Positions 35,500-44,406 of a DNA stretch of 64,000 nucleotides are shown one piece after another; positions within the stretch are counted from its first letter, which is position 1, and each line of letters opens with the position of its first letter. The position numbers and the translations under genes are program-made. This DNA is from Litorimonas sp. (GTDB lineage Bacteria; Pseudomonadota; Alphaproteobacteria; Caulobacterales; Maricaulaceae): positions 124,001 to 188,000 of the forward strand of contig JAPYSU010000004.1 in NCBI GenBank assembly GCA_029936425.1. The letters run 5' to 3'. The notes beneath the pieces are model-generated. The model was not told the DNA's origin. It worked only from the letters and a program-made list of their open reading frames with translations, and did no database searches.

Positions 35500-36798
35500 A
35501 TGTCAAAATTAAAACAGAAACATTTTAAACGAGCCGTTCAAGCCGCTGGTTATATTAATGAAGCCTCGGGTGCGATGAACGTTCTGAAATCCGTGAATTG
35601 GGATGGGCGGCATAAGAAACGCTTTTTTGAAACCGGCAAGCTTCCATCCCCTACCTATCGCAAGATCGATGTTTCAGAGCCAAGAGATATGATCGCGCAA
35701 GCGAGGGCTTTGTGCGATTCTGACCACGTGGTATTTGAATGGCTTGATCGCCTTTGCACGACAATGGAACATACGGCCAGTCTCATTCAGACTCGCGGCA
35801 CGCCTCAATTCTTTCACTATTCGAGCGAGCTTTTTGGCCGTCCGACACGTTTGATGATTGATAAACAGACTCGTGTGCTCGATTTGGCAAAACATCTCGA
35901 CCATACCTTATCTGATCTGAATTTTGACAATCTTGTAATTGAGGGATTTGAAGAGTATCTTAGTGCCAAAGACTTCGCGAAAGCACTTCGTCCCAGATTG
36001 AAAAAGCATTTTGGCAAAGACGCCCCAAAAGTAATGGTGTCGCCAACTCTCTCGGCAAAAGCTGCCGCGAGTTCAAGCCGGATCCGCGTTCGCCGGGATG
36101 CGACTTTTACGTATAAGGATGTTGATCAGCTCCTGCATCATGAAGCACTTATTCATTCCGCGACCGGGATGAATGGACAGGCTCAGGAACATTTTAAAAT
36201 ACTTGGCCGGTCCCATGCAGGAACGACGGAAATCCAAGAGGGATTGGCTGTTTTTGCCGAAATTATAACGGGCTCAATGGATCCGCGCCGATTTGGGCGC
36301 TTGTCCGGCCGTGTGCTCGCTATCGAAATGGCAGTTCAGGGCGCAGACTTTAAAGAGGTCTTTGACTTCTTTGTGGAGCGAAATGACGACCCTTCGCAGA
36401 GTTATGAAAACACACGCCGTATTTTCCGGGGAGGGCTCGTAAAAGGCGGCGCGCCATTTACGAAAGACATGGTTTATCTCAATGGTCTGTTGCGCGTGCA
36501 CAATTTCATGAGAACGGTCGTGAAACTCAACCGGGCGGACCTAATACGGGTGTTGTTTTCTGGAAAAATGGATATTGAAGACGTTCCGGCTTTAGCGCAG
36601 CTTGCGAGTAGTGACCGCTTGACACCGCCGCTTTTCATGCCGCCCTGGGTGAAGGATTTACGTTTTCTGGTCAGCTATATGGCTTATTCTTCATTCCTTA
36701 ATCAGGTGAAGATGCCGGGCTTTCAGACTTATTATGAAAGAGAGTTGGACGACGTCCCAGTGGTCTGGGGCTTTGCGGATGGAAAAACGGACGCTTAA
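35500..36798 (+). CDS. QEGLA-motif (DUF1704) putative metallocarboxypeptidase
   Basis: The family is annotated in bacteria as flavohaemoglobin-expression-modulating QEGLA protein and is related to the eukaryotic tubulin tyrosine carboxypeptidases (MATCAP). The zinc-type motif HEALIH (HExxxH) lies in LLHHEALIHSATG and the name-giving TEIQEGLAVFAE follows about 35 residues later. Length is 432 from ATG 35500 (445 from ATG 35461). The bacterial substrate is unknown. It converges on hemW, with the last four bases overlapping. Confidence 0.87.
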   Translation: MSKLKQKHFKRAVQAAGYINEASGAMNVLKSVNWDGRHKKRFFETGKLPSPTYRKIDVSEPRDMIAQARALCDSDHVVFEWLDRLCTTMEHTASLIQTRGTPQFFHYSSELFGRPTRLMIDKQTRVLDLAKHLDHTLSDLNFDNLVIEGFEEYLSAKDFAKALRPRLKKHFGKDAPKVMVSPTLSAKAAASSSRIRVRRDATFTYKDVDQLLHHEALIHSATGMNGQAQEHFKILGRSHAGTTEIQEGLAVFAEIITGSMDPRRFGRLSGRVLAIEMAVQGADFKEVFDFFVERNDDPSQSYENTRRIFRGGLVKGGAPFTKDMVYLNGLLRVHNFMRTVVKLNRADLIRVLFSGKMDIEDVPALAQLASSDRLTPPLFMPPWVKDLRFLVSYMAYSSFLNQVKMPGFQTYYERELDDVPVVWGFADGKTDA

Positions 36799-37937
36799 AT
36801 CAAGAGCGCGTCTGTGACAGAATTCAGAAGAAACCGGCCTTTTTGAGTTGCAATAAGGTGATTGTTCTTCGCCATCAAAAAGCCGTCTTTTACTAACGTA
36901 TCAACGCGACTTTTAGCTAACTCTTCTCCCCGGATCTCAGCGAATTCTTTCAATGAGATACCTTCATCTGTGCGCAAACCCATTAAAACAAATTCTTCTG
37001 ACCACTCGGCGGCCGTCAAGGTTTCTCGATCAACAATTCCAATACCTGCTTTTGTGACGGTCGAATGGTAGCTGCTAGGTGTGAGGGCTGCGATAGTGGA
37101 TATTCTCTGACCCTTAATAGTGAGCCGTCCATGAGCTCCTGGACCGACACCTACATAATCATAGCCCCGCCAATAAGAGAGATTATGTTTTGATTTATGT
37201 CCGGGCAGGGCAAAGTTGGAGACTTCGTAGTGATCAAACCCGGCTCGTTTTAACTGCTTCATGGCCTGTTCAAAAAAATCAGCACTCTTATCCGCGTCCA
37301 CTGCACGAGACTGTCCGCGAGATTCGGCTTTGGCAAAAGCCGTTCCGGGCTCAATAGTGAGTTGGTAAGTTGAAATATGCTGAACGCCGCATTTCAGAAG
37401 CCTTTCAATATCCGAGTCTAAATCTTCTGCGGTCTGTCCGGCCCAGCCAAAGATCAAATCTGCTGAAACGGAATGAAATATGGACGTCGCTAAGTTTAGC
37501 GCAGAAACAGCTTGTTCAGAATTATGATCTCTACCAAGTGTTTTTAGCGCTGGCTCATGAAATGTTTGAACGCCGAGTGAGAGACGATTGATACCTGCGT
37601 CCCGATATTTACTCCATTGCTTTTCATCCGCGTCAATCGGGTTGGCTTCGAGGGCAATCTCTGTTTCCTTAGGTAAGCCCCACAAATCGTTAATCTTATT
37701 GATGAGCTGAGATATTTCCTTTGCAGATAAAAGTGAAGGAGTTCCGCCTCCAAAATGTATGGAGTGAATTCGCCGAGGCCCGGACCAGTCCCGCCAGCCC
37801 TGCAAGTCGGTCAGGATAGCCTGAACAAGATCAAGGTTTCCATCTTTGGACTTGTAAACATTGAAATCACAATAAGGACAAATACGCGTGCAATAAGGCC
37901 AGTGAATATAGACCGCGAGGGGAGAGGAATCAGCCAT
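36795..37937 (-). CDS. hemW: Radical SAM haem chaperone HemW
   Basis: Binds haem and inserts it into respiratory enzymes; formerly annotated as anaerobic coproporphyrinogen oxidase. The iron-sulfur motif is CTRICPYC (CxxxCxxC), followed by HFGGGTPSLL and the HemN_C domain. The true start is MADSSPLAVYIHWPYC at 37937 (380 residues); the longer frame upstream lies in rdgB. It overlaps the rdgB end by eight bases, the usual rdgB-hemW pairing. Confidence 0.93.
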   Translation of the reverse strand: MADSSPLAVYIHWPYCTRICPYCDFNVYKSKDGNLDLVQAILTDLQGWRDWSGPRRIHSIHFGGGTPSLLSAKEISQLINKINDLWGLPKETEIALEANPIDADEKQWSKYRDAGINRLSLGVQTFHEPALKTLGRDHNSEQAVSALNLATSIFHSVSADLIFGWAGQTAEDLDSDIERLLKCGVQHISTYQLTIEPGTAFAKAESRGQSRAVDADKSADFFEQAMKQLKRAGFDHYEVSNFALPGHKSKHNLSYWRGYDYVGVGPGAHGRLTIKGQRISTIAALTPSSYHSTVTKAGIGIVDRETLTAAEWSEEFVLMGLRTDEGISLKEFAEIRGEELAKSRVDTLVKDGFLMAKNNHLIATQKGRFLLNSVTDALLI

Positions 37938-38571
37938 TATAGTCCGGAAACTGGTCGGCCAGAAACTTGGCAAACGCGTCCGCCCGGTGGCTTTTAGCAT
38001 GTTTCTCTTCAGGCTCGATTTCAGCAAATGTCAATCTGTCGCCTTTTGCCGTGAAGATTGGGTCGTATCCAAACCCTTTGTCTCCACGTGGTGGCCAAGT
38101 GATGTCGCCTTCGACTTTGCCCTCATAAACGCGATCCTCGCCGTTTGGAATAGCCAAGCAGAGCGCGCAAATAAAACGGGCGGATCTGTCTTCTGCTTCG
38201 CCTAGTTTATTGTGAACATGCCACATAGCCATATCAAAATCTCGCCCCCCACCTTCAGCCTTAGGCAGTTCTGCCCATTTTGCAGCATAAATTCCGGGTT
38301 GTCCGTCTAGAGCTGTAACATCCAGACCGCTATCATCTGACAGAGCGGGAAGCCCGGTCGCTTCCATCGCAGCCCGAGCTTTAAGCCGAGCATTTCCGGC
38401 GAATGTGGTTTCAGTCTCCTCCGGTTCAGGGAGATCCAAATCACCAGCACTTAGAGTTTCAAAACCAAACGGCAAAAGCAAATCCCGTATTTCGCGGACT
38501 TTGCCCTCATTGTGAGAGGCCACGACAATTTTTTTGAAGGATTTCAAATCTGTGTTCGGATTATCAGTCAT
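37930..38571 (-). CDS. rdgB: dITP/XTP pyrophosphatase (Ham1 family)
   Basis: Removes non-canonical purine nucleotides such as dITP and XTP from the pool. Conserved pieces are VVASHNEGKVREI, TTFAGNARLKA, LSDDSGLDVTALDGQPGIYAAKWA and the base-pocket PPRGDKGFGYDPIF. The 213-residue length is typical. The usual upstream partner rph is not here; a regulator/membrane pair begins divergently instead. Confidence 0.95.
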   Translation of the reverse strand: MTDNPNTDLKSFKKIVVASHNEGKVREIRDLLLPFGFETLSAGDLDLPEPEETETTFAGNARLKARAAMEATGLPALSDDSGLDVTALDGQPGIYAAKWAELPKAEGGGRDFDMAMWHVHNKLGEAEDRSARFICALCLAIPNGEDRVYEGKVEGDITWPPRGDKGFGYDPIFTAKGDRLTFAEIEPEEKHAKSHRADAFAKFLADQFPDYNG

Positions 38572-38659
38572 GGACAGCCTATAACGCTTACTGGATAAAT
38601 AGCAAAGACGGACGCGCTGTGTTTGTCTGCTTGTCTTTTTTCAATTATTGTTTATCAAT

Positions 38660-39232
38660 ATGTGCATGTTAAGGAATCCCTCATCTGACAATGATGATAT
38701 CAACTATGACCTTGAATTGGGTGATGGCTCAAATCATCGTGTGGCAAAAGTTCTTCGTTTTATTATATTTTTAGGTCGGTTTATTTTAGCTGTTGCGGCT
38801 ATTCTAATTATCATTGCGGCTATCTGGATGGTGTTCTCAGATAATCTACAAGACCAACTTCATATGAGTATTGGCGGCGAAAACCGGCCTAACCGCTATA
38901 TTTTACCTGCCATGTGTCTGGGTATGGCGATTATTGCGATGGCCTGGTTCTGGGTTTTGCATATGCTAAACAAGGTCGTAGAGACACTCATCGCAGGCGA
39001 TCCTTTTGTCCCGACGAATATAAATCGGTTGAGACGAATGTGGATTGTTATCGCTCTGACCGAATTTTTTCGAATGGCAATTGTCTCTTTTCCGGTACTT
39101 TCAGTCTCAGGAAATGATGAAGCTTTTCCAATCCGAATCGGTACTTGGTTTTTGGTCTTTGTTATTGCGACTCTTGCAGAAGCTTTCCGGTACGGGGCCG
39201 CCTTGCGCCGTGACCAGGAATTGACGATCTGA
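38660..39232 (+). CDS. DUF2975 four-helix membrane protein
   Basis: About 190 residues with four hydrophobic segments and a variable acidic N-terminus. The arrangement GRFILAVAAILIIIAAIW, then YILPAMCLGMAIIAMAWFWVLHMLNKVVETLIAGDPFVPTN-type spacing, then LRRMW, matches the DUF2975 family. These proteins are nearly always encoded beside a small YozG-like XRE regulator, as here (ATGA overlap). Starts at TTG 38648 or ATG 38666 are also possible. Confidence 0.83.
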   Translation: MCMLRNPSSDNDDINYDLELGDGSNHRVAKVLRFIIFLGRFILAVAAILIIIAAIWMVFSDNLQDQLHMSIGGENRPNRYILPAMCLGMAIIAMAWFWVLHMLNKVVETLIAGDPFVPTNINRLRRMWIVIALTEFFRMAIVSFPVLSVSGNDEAFPIRIGTWFLVFVIATLAEAFRYGAALRRDQELTI

Positions 39233-39465
39233 TGACTATTCGTGTAAATCTTGATCGCGTTCTGTTGGAGCGTCGAATGAGCTTGACTGAATTGGCTGAT
39301 CGGGTCGGAATCACGCTTGCCAACCTCTCAATATTGAAAACGGGTAAAGCTCGCGCCGTGCGGTTCTCAACACTTTCAGCTCTGTGCCGAGAGCTCGACT
39401 GCCAGCCCGCAGATATCCTTGTCTACGAGCCGGAGGAAGAAGAAGGAAAAGTGGCCGCCGAATAA
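39232..39465 (+). CDS. Small XRE-family regulator of the DUF2975 pair
   Basis: A single Cro/C1 helix-turn-helix of 77 residues: VNLDRVLLERRMSLTELADRVGITLANLSILKTGKARAVRFSTL-like layout, then the closing LCRELDCQPADILVYEP. It shares ATGA with the upstream membrane gene. Such pairs are widespread and their signal is unknown; the membrane partner may control the regulator. Confidence 0.88.
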   Translation: MTIRVNLDRVLLERRMSLTELADRVGITLANLSILKTGKARAVRFSTLSALCRELDCQPADILVYEPEEEEGKVAAE

Positions 39466-39473
39466 AGGCGGCC
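39453..39473. terminator. Bidirectional hairpin between XRE gene and fba
   Basis: GGCCGCC (39453-39459) and GGCGGCC (39467-39473) pair perfectly around GAATAAA, which contains the XRE stop. Read toward fba's downstream side, the hairpin is followed by ACTTTTCC; read the other way by CCCCTAGAATTTCC. It sits between two convergent genes, the usual place for a shared terminator. Confidence 0.5.
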
Positions 39474-39488
39474 CCCTAGAATTTCCTT

Positions 39489-40535
39489 TTAAGCCGCGAC
39501 CTTGTCGTCTTCAGCTTGCGTCCATTCGCCTTTACTTGCCAAACCATTCATGTGAGCCCGGTGGTCAAAAGCTTGCTGCGCAGCCGCATAATTTTCTGAC
39601 TTTCCCTGCCAGGCAAATAAAGCGGATTGCTGTAGTGCGCGTCCGAAGGAATAAGTGAGTTTCCAAGGGAACCCTCCCACCTTATTCATCATATCGAGAT
39701 TGCGTGTGGCTTCTTCATTGTCTTGGCCGCCAGAGAGAAAGGCAATTCCTGGAACCGCCGCGGGAACTGTGTCCTTCAGAACCTTGATCGTACGTTCAGC
39801 AATTTCTTCGCGTGAAGGCTGCTCGGCACATTTTTTACCTGCGACGACCATATTCGGTTTCAGGATTGTACCTTCGAGAGCCACGCCCTGTTCATAAAGT
39901 TCGGTGAAAAGAGAATTGAGCGTTTTTTCAGTAACTTCGTGACAACGTTCCACCGAATGATGTCCGCCCATCAAAATTTCAGGTTCGACAATCGGGACAA
40001 TATTGGCTTCTTGGCAAAGAGCCGCGTAGCGCCCGAGGGCATGTGTATTAGCTTTAATCCCGCCGCGTGTCGGGGTTGAGCCGACATATTGATCCGGATG
40101 AGAAATCTCGATAACCGCGCGCCATTTGGCAAACCGCGCGCCGAGTTCATAATATTCCGCGAGGCGTTCCCGCAAACCATCAAGACCTTGAGTAATCGTT
40201 TCGCCGGGGCGTCCCGCAAGCGGAGTTGTTCCGGCATCAACTTTAATCCCGGGAATAGCATCATGGGATTTGATAATATCGACCAATTTCGTGCCGTCTT
40301 TTCCGCTTTGACGAAGCGTTTCATCAAACAAAATAACCCCGGAAATATGATTTTTCATGGCGCGTTCTGTACGGAACAACATTTCACGCCAGTCACGACG
40401 ATTATCCTCGTTATTCTCAGTGTCGATTGAAGCGAACCGCTTTCCAATCGTGCCAAAGCTCTCATCTGCAGCGAGAATGCCTTTGCCGGGTTCGACCATG
40501 GCGATGGCGACTTTATTCAGGGCTTCAAGGTCCAT
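39489..40535 (-). CDS. fba: Class I fructose-bisphosphate aldolase
   Basis: Schiff-base aldolase of glycolysis/gluconeogenesis. Seen are GKGILAADES near the N-terminus, KWRAVIEI, VEPEIL and the Schiff-base Lys in GTILKPNMV, with the C-terminal GGQDNEEATRNLD. The ATG at 40535 has AGGAGA upstream and gives 348 residues. It lies 14 bases after pgk in a gap-pgk-fba operon. Confidence 0.94.
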   Translation of the reverse strand: MDLEALNKVAIAMVEPGKGILAADESFGTIGKRFASIDTENNEDNRRDWREMLFRTERAMKNHISGVILFDETLRQSGKDGTKLVDIIKSHDAIPGIKVDAGTTPLAGRPGETITQGLDGLRERLAEYYELGARFAKWRAVIEISHPDQYVGSTPTRGGIKANTHALGRYAALCQEANIVPIVEPEILMGGHHSVERCHEVTEKTLNSLFTELYEQGVALEGTILKPNMVVAGKKCAEQPSREEIAERTIKVLKDTVPAAVPGIAFLSGGQDNEEATRNLDMMNKVGGFPWKLTYSFGRALQQSALFAWQGKSENYAAAQQAFDHRAHMNGLASKGEWTQAEDDKVAA

Positions 40536-40549
40536 TAGGGGTCTCCTGT

Positions 40550-41731
40550 TTATTTTCTCAAAATTTCGACGCCGGGGAGGGTCTTGCCTTCCATCCATTC
40601 CAAAAAGGCGCCTCCAGCTGTGCTGATGAAGGTAAAGTCTTCGGATACGCCTGCTTGATTGAGGGCGGAAACAGTATCTCCGCCGCCCGCCACGGCGATG
40701 ATTTTATCGCCCTTGCAGAGTTTAGCAGCGTATTTTGCGGCTTCGACTGTGGAAGTGTTGAAGGGCGGGAGCTCAAATGCGCCCAAGGGACCATTCCAAA
40801 TCAAGGTCTCGCTGGTATCCATCACATCCATAATCGCATTAACCGTGTCAGGCCCAGCGTCGAGTACCATTTCATCCGCCTCAACGCCGTTCAAATCGCA
40901 AACACGCGAGTCTGCATGAGCCTTGAATTCTTTGGCGACAACCAAATCAACGGGCAGAATAATATCGCAATTTTGTTTTTTGGCATTGGAGAGTATCTCC
41001 AGAGCGGTTTCCTTTAGGTCCTTTTCACAAAGAGACACGCCGACATTATACCCTTGGGCAAATAGGAATGTGTTAGCCATTCCCCCGCCAATGACCAAAG
41101 TGTCTAACCGATCGACCAAATTCTTAAGTAAATCAATCTTAGTGGAGACTTTGGCGCCGCCCACAATGGCCATGACAGGTTTTTTCGGCGCATCGAGAGC
41201 CTGGCTGATGTGATCCAACTCTCGCTCCATAGCCAATCCTGCATAGGCGGGTAGAAACTCAGCGATACCGGCTGAGGAGGCGTGATCCCGATGAGCCGCG
41301 GAAAAGGCGTCCATGATAAACAGATCCCCCATCGCTGCCATATCTTTGGCTAAAGCGACATTTCCTTTGGTTTCGCCCGCATAAAAACGGGTGTTTTCCA
41401 AAAGAACAACATCGCCTTCCTCCATATCCTTTGCGATATTCGGATTGATATCTTTTGCAAAACCAACTTCATGGCCCAGAGCTTTTGACAAAAGAGGAAC
41501 GATAAACTCCAGAGAGTTTTCGTCGTCGGGTTCGCCCTTCGGGCGGCCGAAATGGCTTAGTAAAATCGTTTTCGCGCCGGATTGCTGTAACCTGCGTAGA
41601 GTAGGGAGGGCAGACTTTAGACGCGTGTCATCGGTGACATTACCCTTATCATCGCGGGGAACATTAAAATCCACGCGAACGAGGGCCGTGCTGCCTTTAA
41701 GTTTCGCCTCTTCAAGTCGTTGGAAATCCAT
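40550..41731 (-). CDS. pgk: Phosphoglycerate kinase
   Basis: Transfers the acyl phosphate of 1,3-bisphosphoglycerate to ADP. N-domain motifs RVDFNVP, HFGRPKG and DAFSAAHRDHAS, and the C-domain GGAKVSTKID, WNGPLGAFE and GGGDTVSAL are intact. Length is 393. The start overlaps the gap stop by one base (TAATG). Confidence 0.96.
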   Translation of the reverse strand: MDFQRLEEAKLKGSTALVRVDFNVPRDDKGNVTDDTRLKSALPTLRRLQQSGAKTILLSHFGRPKGEPDDENSLEFIVPLLSKALGHEVGFAKDINPNIAKDMEEGDVVLLENTRFYAGETKGNVALAKDMAAMGDLFIMDAFSAAHRDHASSAGIAEFLPAYAGLAMERELDHISQALDAPKKPVMAIVGGAKVSTKIDLLKNLVDRLDTLVIGGGMANTFLFAQGYNVGVSLCEKDLKETALEILSNAKKQNCDIILPVDLVVAKEFKAHADSRVCDLNGVEADEMVLDAGPDTVNAIMDVMDTSETLIWNGPLGAFELPPFNTSTVEAAKYAAKLCKGDKIIAVAGGGDTVSALNQAGVSEDFTFISTAGGAFLEWMEGKTLPGVEILRK

Positions 41732-42750
41732 TAAGCGGCCTCTTTTTGCTGCTGACCCATGACGCGAGCGACATCGATCATACGATTGGCGAAACCCCAT
41801 TCATTGTCATACCAGGCAATAACCTTGACCAAATCGCCATCTAATACTTTGGTCAGAAGAGACGCAAATGTCGCAGAATTCGGGTCATGATTCAAATCAG
41901 AACTGACAAGCGGATTTTCGGAATAGCAGATAATGCCTTTCATCGGGCCTTTCGCGGCGGCGCGCACAACCTCGTTGAGATCCTCTGCGGTGGTGTGCAT
42001 TTCAGGTTGAAAGGCGAGGTCAACCATAGAGACATTTGCGGTTGGGACCCGGACAGCGGAGCCTGATAGTTTTCCAGATAATTCTGGGATGACCAGACCG
42101 ACAGCCTTGGCAGCGCCTGTGCTGGTTGGGATCATGTTCAATCCGGCGGCGCGGGCGCGATATAAGTCCTTGTGTGAGTTATCCAGAATACGCTGGTCCT
42201 GCGTATAAGAGTGGACGGTTGTCATAAACCCGCGGCGTATGCCAACCGCGTCCATTATCACTTTGGCGATAGGCGCAAGGCAGTTGGTTGTGCAAGACGC
42301 GCAAGAGACGACTTTGTCTTCCGCGCCGAGATCTTGGTGATTCACGCCGTAAACAATGGTTTTGTCGACGTCGCTGCCGGGGGCAGAGATGAGGACGGTT
42401 TTGGCGCCGGCGTCAAAGTGAGGCTGAACCGTTTCCTTGGAGCGGAAAATGCCGGTGCATTCCATGACAACATCAACATCCAGTCCGCCCCAGTTAATTT
42501 CAGCCGGGTCGCGGAAATGCGTCATCCTGATTCGGCCGCGGCCATAATCCATCCAGTCTTCGCCAGTCTCTACCTCGGCGCCGAACCTGCCATGTACGCT
42601 GTCATAGCGCAGAAGGTGCGATGAGGTTTCCAGACTGCCGGGTGAGTTGATGGCGACCAATTCAATGTCGTCAATCGCATATTCTTCAAGGGCTCTGGCG
42701 ACCAGACGGCCAATACGGCCAAATCCGTTAATTCCAATACGGGTAGTCAT
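41731..42750 (-). CDS. gap: Glyceraldehyde-3-phosphate dehydrogenase, type I
   Basis: NAD-dependent oxidation of glyceraldehyde 3-phosphate. The N-terminal INGFGRIGRLVARA binds the cofactor; the catalytic Cys is in SCASCTTNCLAP and the catalytic His in TTVHSYTQDQR. Length 339 is normal. In many alphaproteobacteria tkt precedes gap here; in this window the next gene upstream is the divergent DUF4164 gene, so tkt is absent. Confidence 0.96.
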   Translation of the reverse strand: MTTRIGINGFGRIGRLVARALEEYAIDDIELVAINSPGSLETSSHLLRYDSVHGRFGAEVETGEDWMDYGRGRIRMTHFRDPAEINWGGLDVDVVMECTGIFRSKETVQPHFDAGAKTVLISAPGSDVDKTIVYGVNHQDLGAEDKVVSCASCTTNCLAPIAKVIMDAVGIRRGFMTTVHSYTQDQRILDNSHKDLYRARAAGLNMIPTSTGAAKAVGLVIPELSGKLSGSAVRVPTANVSMVDLAFQPEMHTTAEDLNEVVRAAAKGPMKGIICYSENPLVSSDLNHDPNSATFASLLTKVLDGDLVKVIAWYDNEWGFANRMIDVARVMGQQQKEAA

Positions 42751-42903
42751 GTTTCAGCGGCGCTCCTTCATTTATTAAGTAGTCGCTGTTTTGAAAGCGC
42801 CCCGCTTCTGATAAGAGGCGACTGTGAAGTCAATAATTTATCCTTGTTGAACAGCAATTCTTACGCCATTCTGGTGTAAATTTTTGCGAAGCTGAGAAAT
42901 TAT

Positions 42904-43218
42904 ATGAATGACAGCGCTGACATTAAAACCGCCGCCCAATCCCTGCAATCCGCCTTGAAAAAATTGGAGGGGGCGATTGATCCATTTTTGAGCAATTATC
43001 AGCAATTAAAGTCGGATTCCACCGAATCAGAAAGCTTTACCCAGGACCGGGCGCGCCTTGCCTCTGAACTGGATGATGTGAAATCCGAGAAAGAAGAGTT
43101 GGAGAAAAAGATGGCGTCCCGCGAGAAAGAATTCGCGACTGTTGCCGCGGAATCCACACAGGAAATCAATAGCGTTATCAAAACGGTTCAAACCGCGTTG
43201 GAAGGATTGCCGTCATGA
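42904..43218 (+). CDS. DUF4164 coiled-coil protein
   Basis: A 104-residue, highly charged helical protein with a continuous coiled-coil from about 45 to 85 (ASELDDVKSEKEELEKKMASREKE-like heptads). The DUF4164 family is found next to zapA in alphaproteobacteria and probably acts in the same division process, but its function is not established. ATGA overlap with zapA. Confidence 0.82.
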   Translation: MNDSADIKTAAQSLQSALKKLEGAIDPFLSNYQQLKSDSTESESFTQDRARLASELDDVKSEKEELEKKMASREKEFATVAAESTQEINSVIKTVQTALEGLPS

Positions 43219-43589
43219 CAGGCCGCGTCAGTATAAATATCAATGGCCGCAAATATGGTCTCGGCTGCGAAGAGGGCGAAGAAGAGCGTTTGACACGCCT
43301 GGGCCAAAAGCTGGACGACCGGGTCAATGCCATGGCCAATCAGTTTGGCCAAATCGGAGATTTGCGTCTTCTCGTTATGGCGGGCATCACGCTTCTGGAT
43401 GAACTGGATGATGTCGGAACCTCTGTCGAAGATCGGGTCGACGCCCGCATTGGCGAAGTTAAGAAAGAGCATGCCGAGGCGGTCAAAACGGCGGAGCAGA
43501 CCGAATCCCAGGCCGCTTCGAGCTTGATGGACGCCGCCGCGCGTATTGAACGCCTTGCGGAAAAGCTTTCGTCGGCCACATCGCAGTAA
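43215..43589 (+). CDS. zapA: Cell division protein ZapA
   Basis: Binds FtsZ and bundles its filaments at the division site. The ZapA opening VSININGRKYGLGCEEGEEERLTRLGQKLDDRV is clear, followed by GQIGDLRLLVMAGI and a C-terminal coiled-coil up to residue 124. Directly downstream lies 6S RNA, a widespread arrangement. Confidence 0.92.
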   Translation: MTGRVSININGRKYGLGCEEGEEERLTRLGQKLDDRVNAMANQFGQIGDLRLLVMAGITLLDELDDVGTSVEDRVDARIGEVKKEHAEAVKTAEQTESQAASSLMDAAARIERLAEKLSSATSQ

Positions 43590-43629
43590 CTCCTTCAACA
43601 GACGCATTTACCCTCTTGTTATTTTAGAG

Positions 43630-43812
43630 TTCTGGCCCCACATTATGCGGGACGGTCACTGCTGGTTTCGTGAGGGGCACTAATCCACCGGACCTTAAAT
43701 TATCCTTCGGGAGTTGGCTCTGGTCAGATCGTGGTCTGATTAATTCCGACGCCCACTTGAACTTCTGGTTCTCGAGGATTCTTAAGCCGCCACGGACTAA
43801 GTGGGGCCGTCA
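43630..43812 (+). ncRNA. ssrS: 6S RNA (SsrS)
   Basis: 6S RNA mimics an open promoter and traps the housekeeping RNA polymerase holoenzyme. The ends GGCCCCAC (43634-43641) and GTGGGGCC (43801-43808) form the closing stem, about 175 bases apart, the right size. Between them is an elongated arrangement of paired arms around a large central bubble, with a GTTTCGTGAGGGGC segment on the 5' side and GGTTCTCGAGGA on the 3' side. Its position 40 bases after zapA is the standard place. Exact ends are estimated. Confidence 0.8.
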
Positions 43813-44406
43813 CATTTATTTTTCCCTTACAGATATTGTTCCGCCTCTGCTCGTTTTTACGTTCGGAATGACAGGTAAAAATTGAATTGTGCATCGCCCA
43901 AGCGTCCTTTCCCACTGCCCATCTCGGGGTCAGCTTTGGCGTTCGTCCTTGAATAAATGGACTGCCCGCGTGGTGATCTCCGCGATGGAGACCAAGGGGA
44001 ATATGTTTTACGCGGCTCTCACCACGCGGCGGCGGTTTATATCGCAGCGGCCTTGTAGCGATCCTCCTGTGTCGGAGGTCGTCCGCAGTCTAAGGTCTCG
44101 GTCTCTCTCCGATCGTCTGGAGAAGAGGTTAGAGCCTCGAGCGTCAGGCACGCGCCTTGATAGACCCGGATCCCTCCCTCGCCGTCGCAAGGGCCTCTCA
44201 GTCCCACCGTCCGTAACACCAACACGCCACGCTAGCACGCCTGTCCGTGTGTCCGGAACATGGGCAGTATAGACCGGGTTCGGCACGCGGGGACCGGAAT
44301 ATTTATCTTTGAATAAAAACAATAGGATAAGAGAAAATAAACGCGGATCCTTATTTGAAATAGGGTTTTGTCTTCTTTCCTATAAAATAAAAGCGGAGTT
44401 CAAAAA
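43813..44406. other. Structured GC-rich non-coding stretch (~390 bases) plus AT-rich spacer
   Basis: No supported gene in 594 bases. The two overlapping frames (43889-44272 plus, 44008-44322 minus) give Arg/Ser-rich products without domain features and are better explained by base composition. Strong pairing is visible: CCGCGTGGTGA (43966-43976) with TCACCACGCGG (44019-44029), enclosing TCTCC-GCGAT-GGAGA (43977-43991); CCTCC-TGTGTC-GGAGG (44063-44078); and ACCCGG near 44164 with CCGGGT near 44274. The block 43960-44300 may encode an unrecognised structured RNA; it does not match RNase P, SRP or tmRNA signatures I know. 44300-44406 is AT-rich with nothing evident. Confidence 0.5.

Noticed and set aside
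43960..44300. RNase P RNA, SRP RNA or tmRNA in the structured stretch
   Set aside because: None of the conserved blocks of these RNAs, nor a tmRNA tag frame, could be found on either strand.
43889..44322. Two overlapping Arg/Ser-rich frames on opposite strands after 6S RNA
   Set aside because: Neither has a domain, a good start site or natural amino-acid balance; base composition and RNA structure explain them better.
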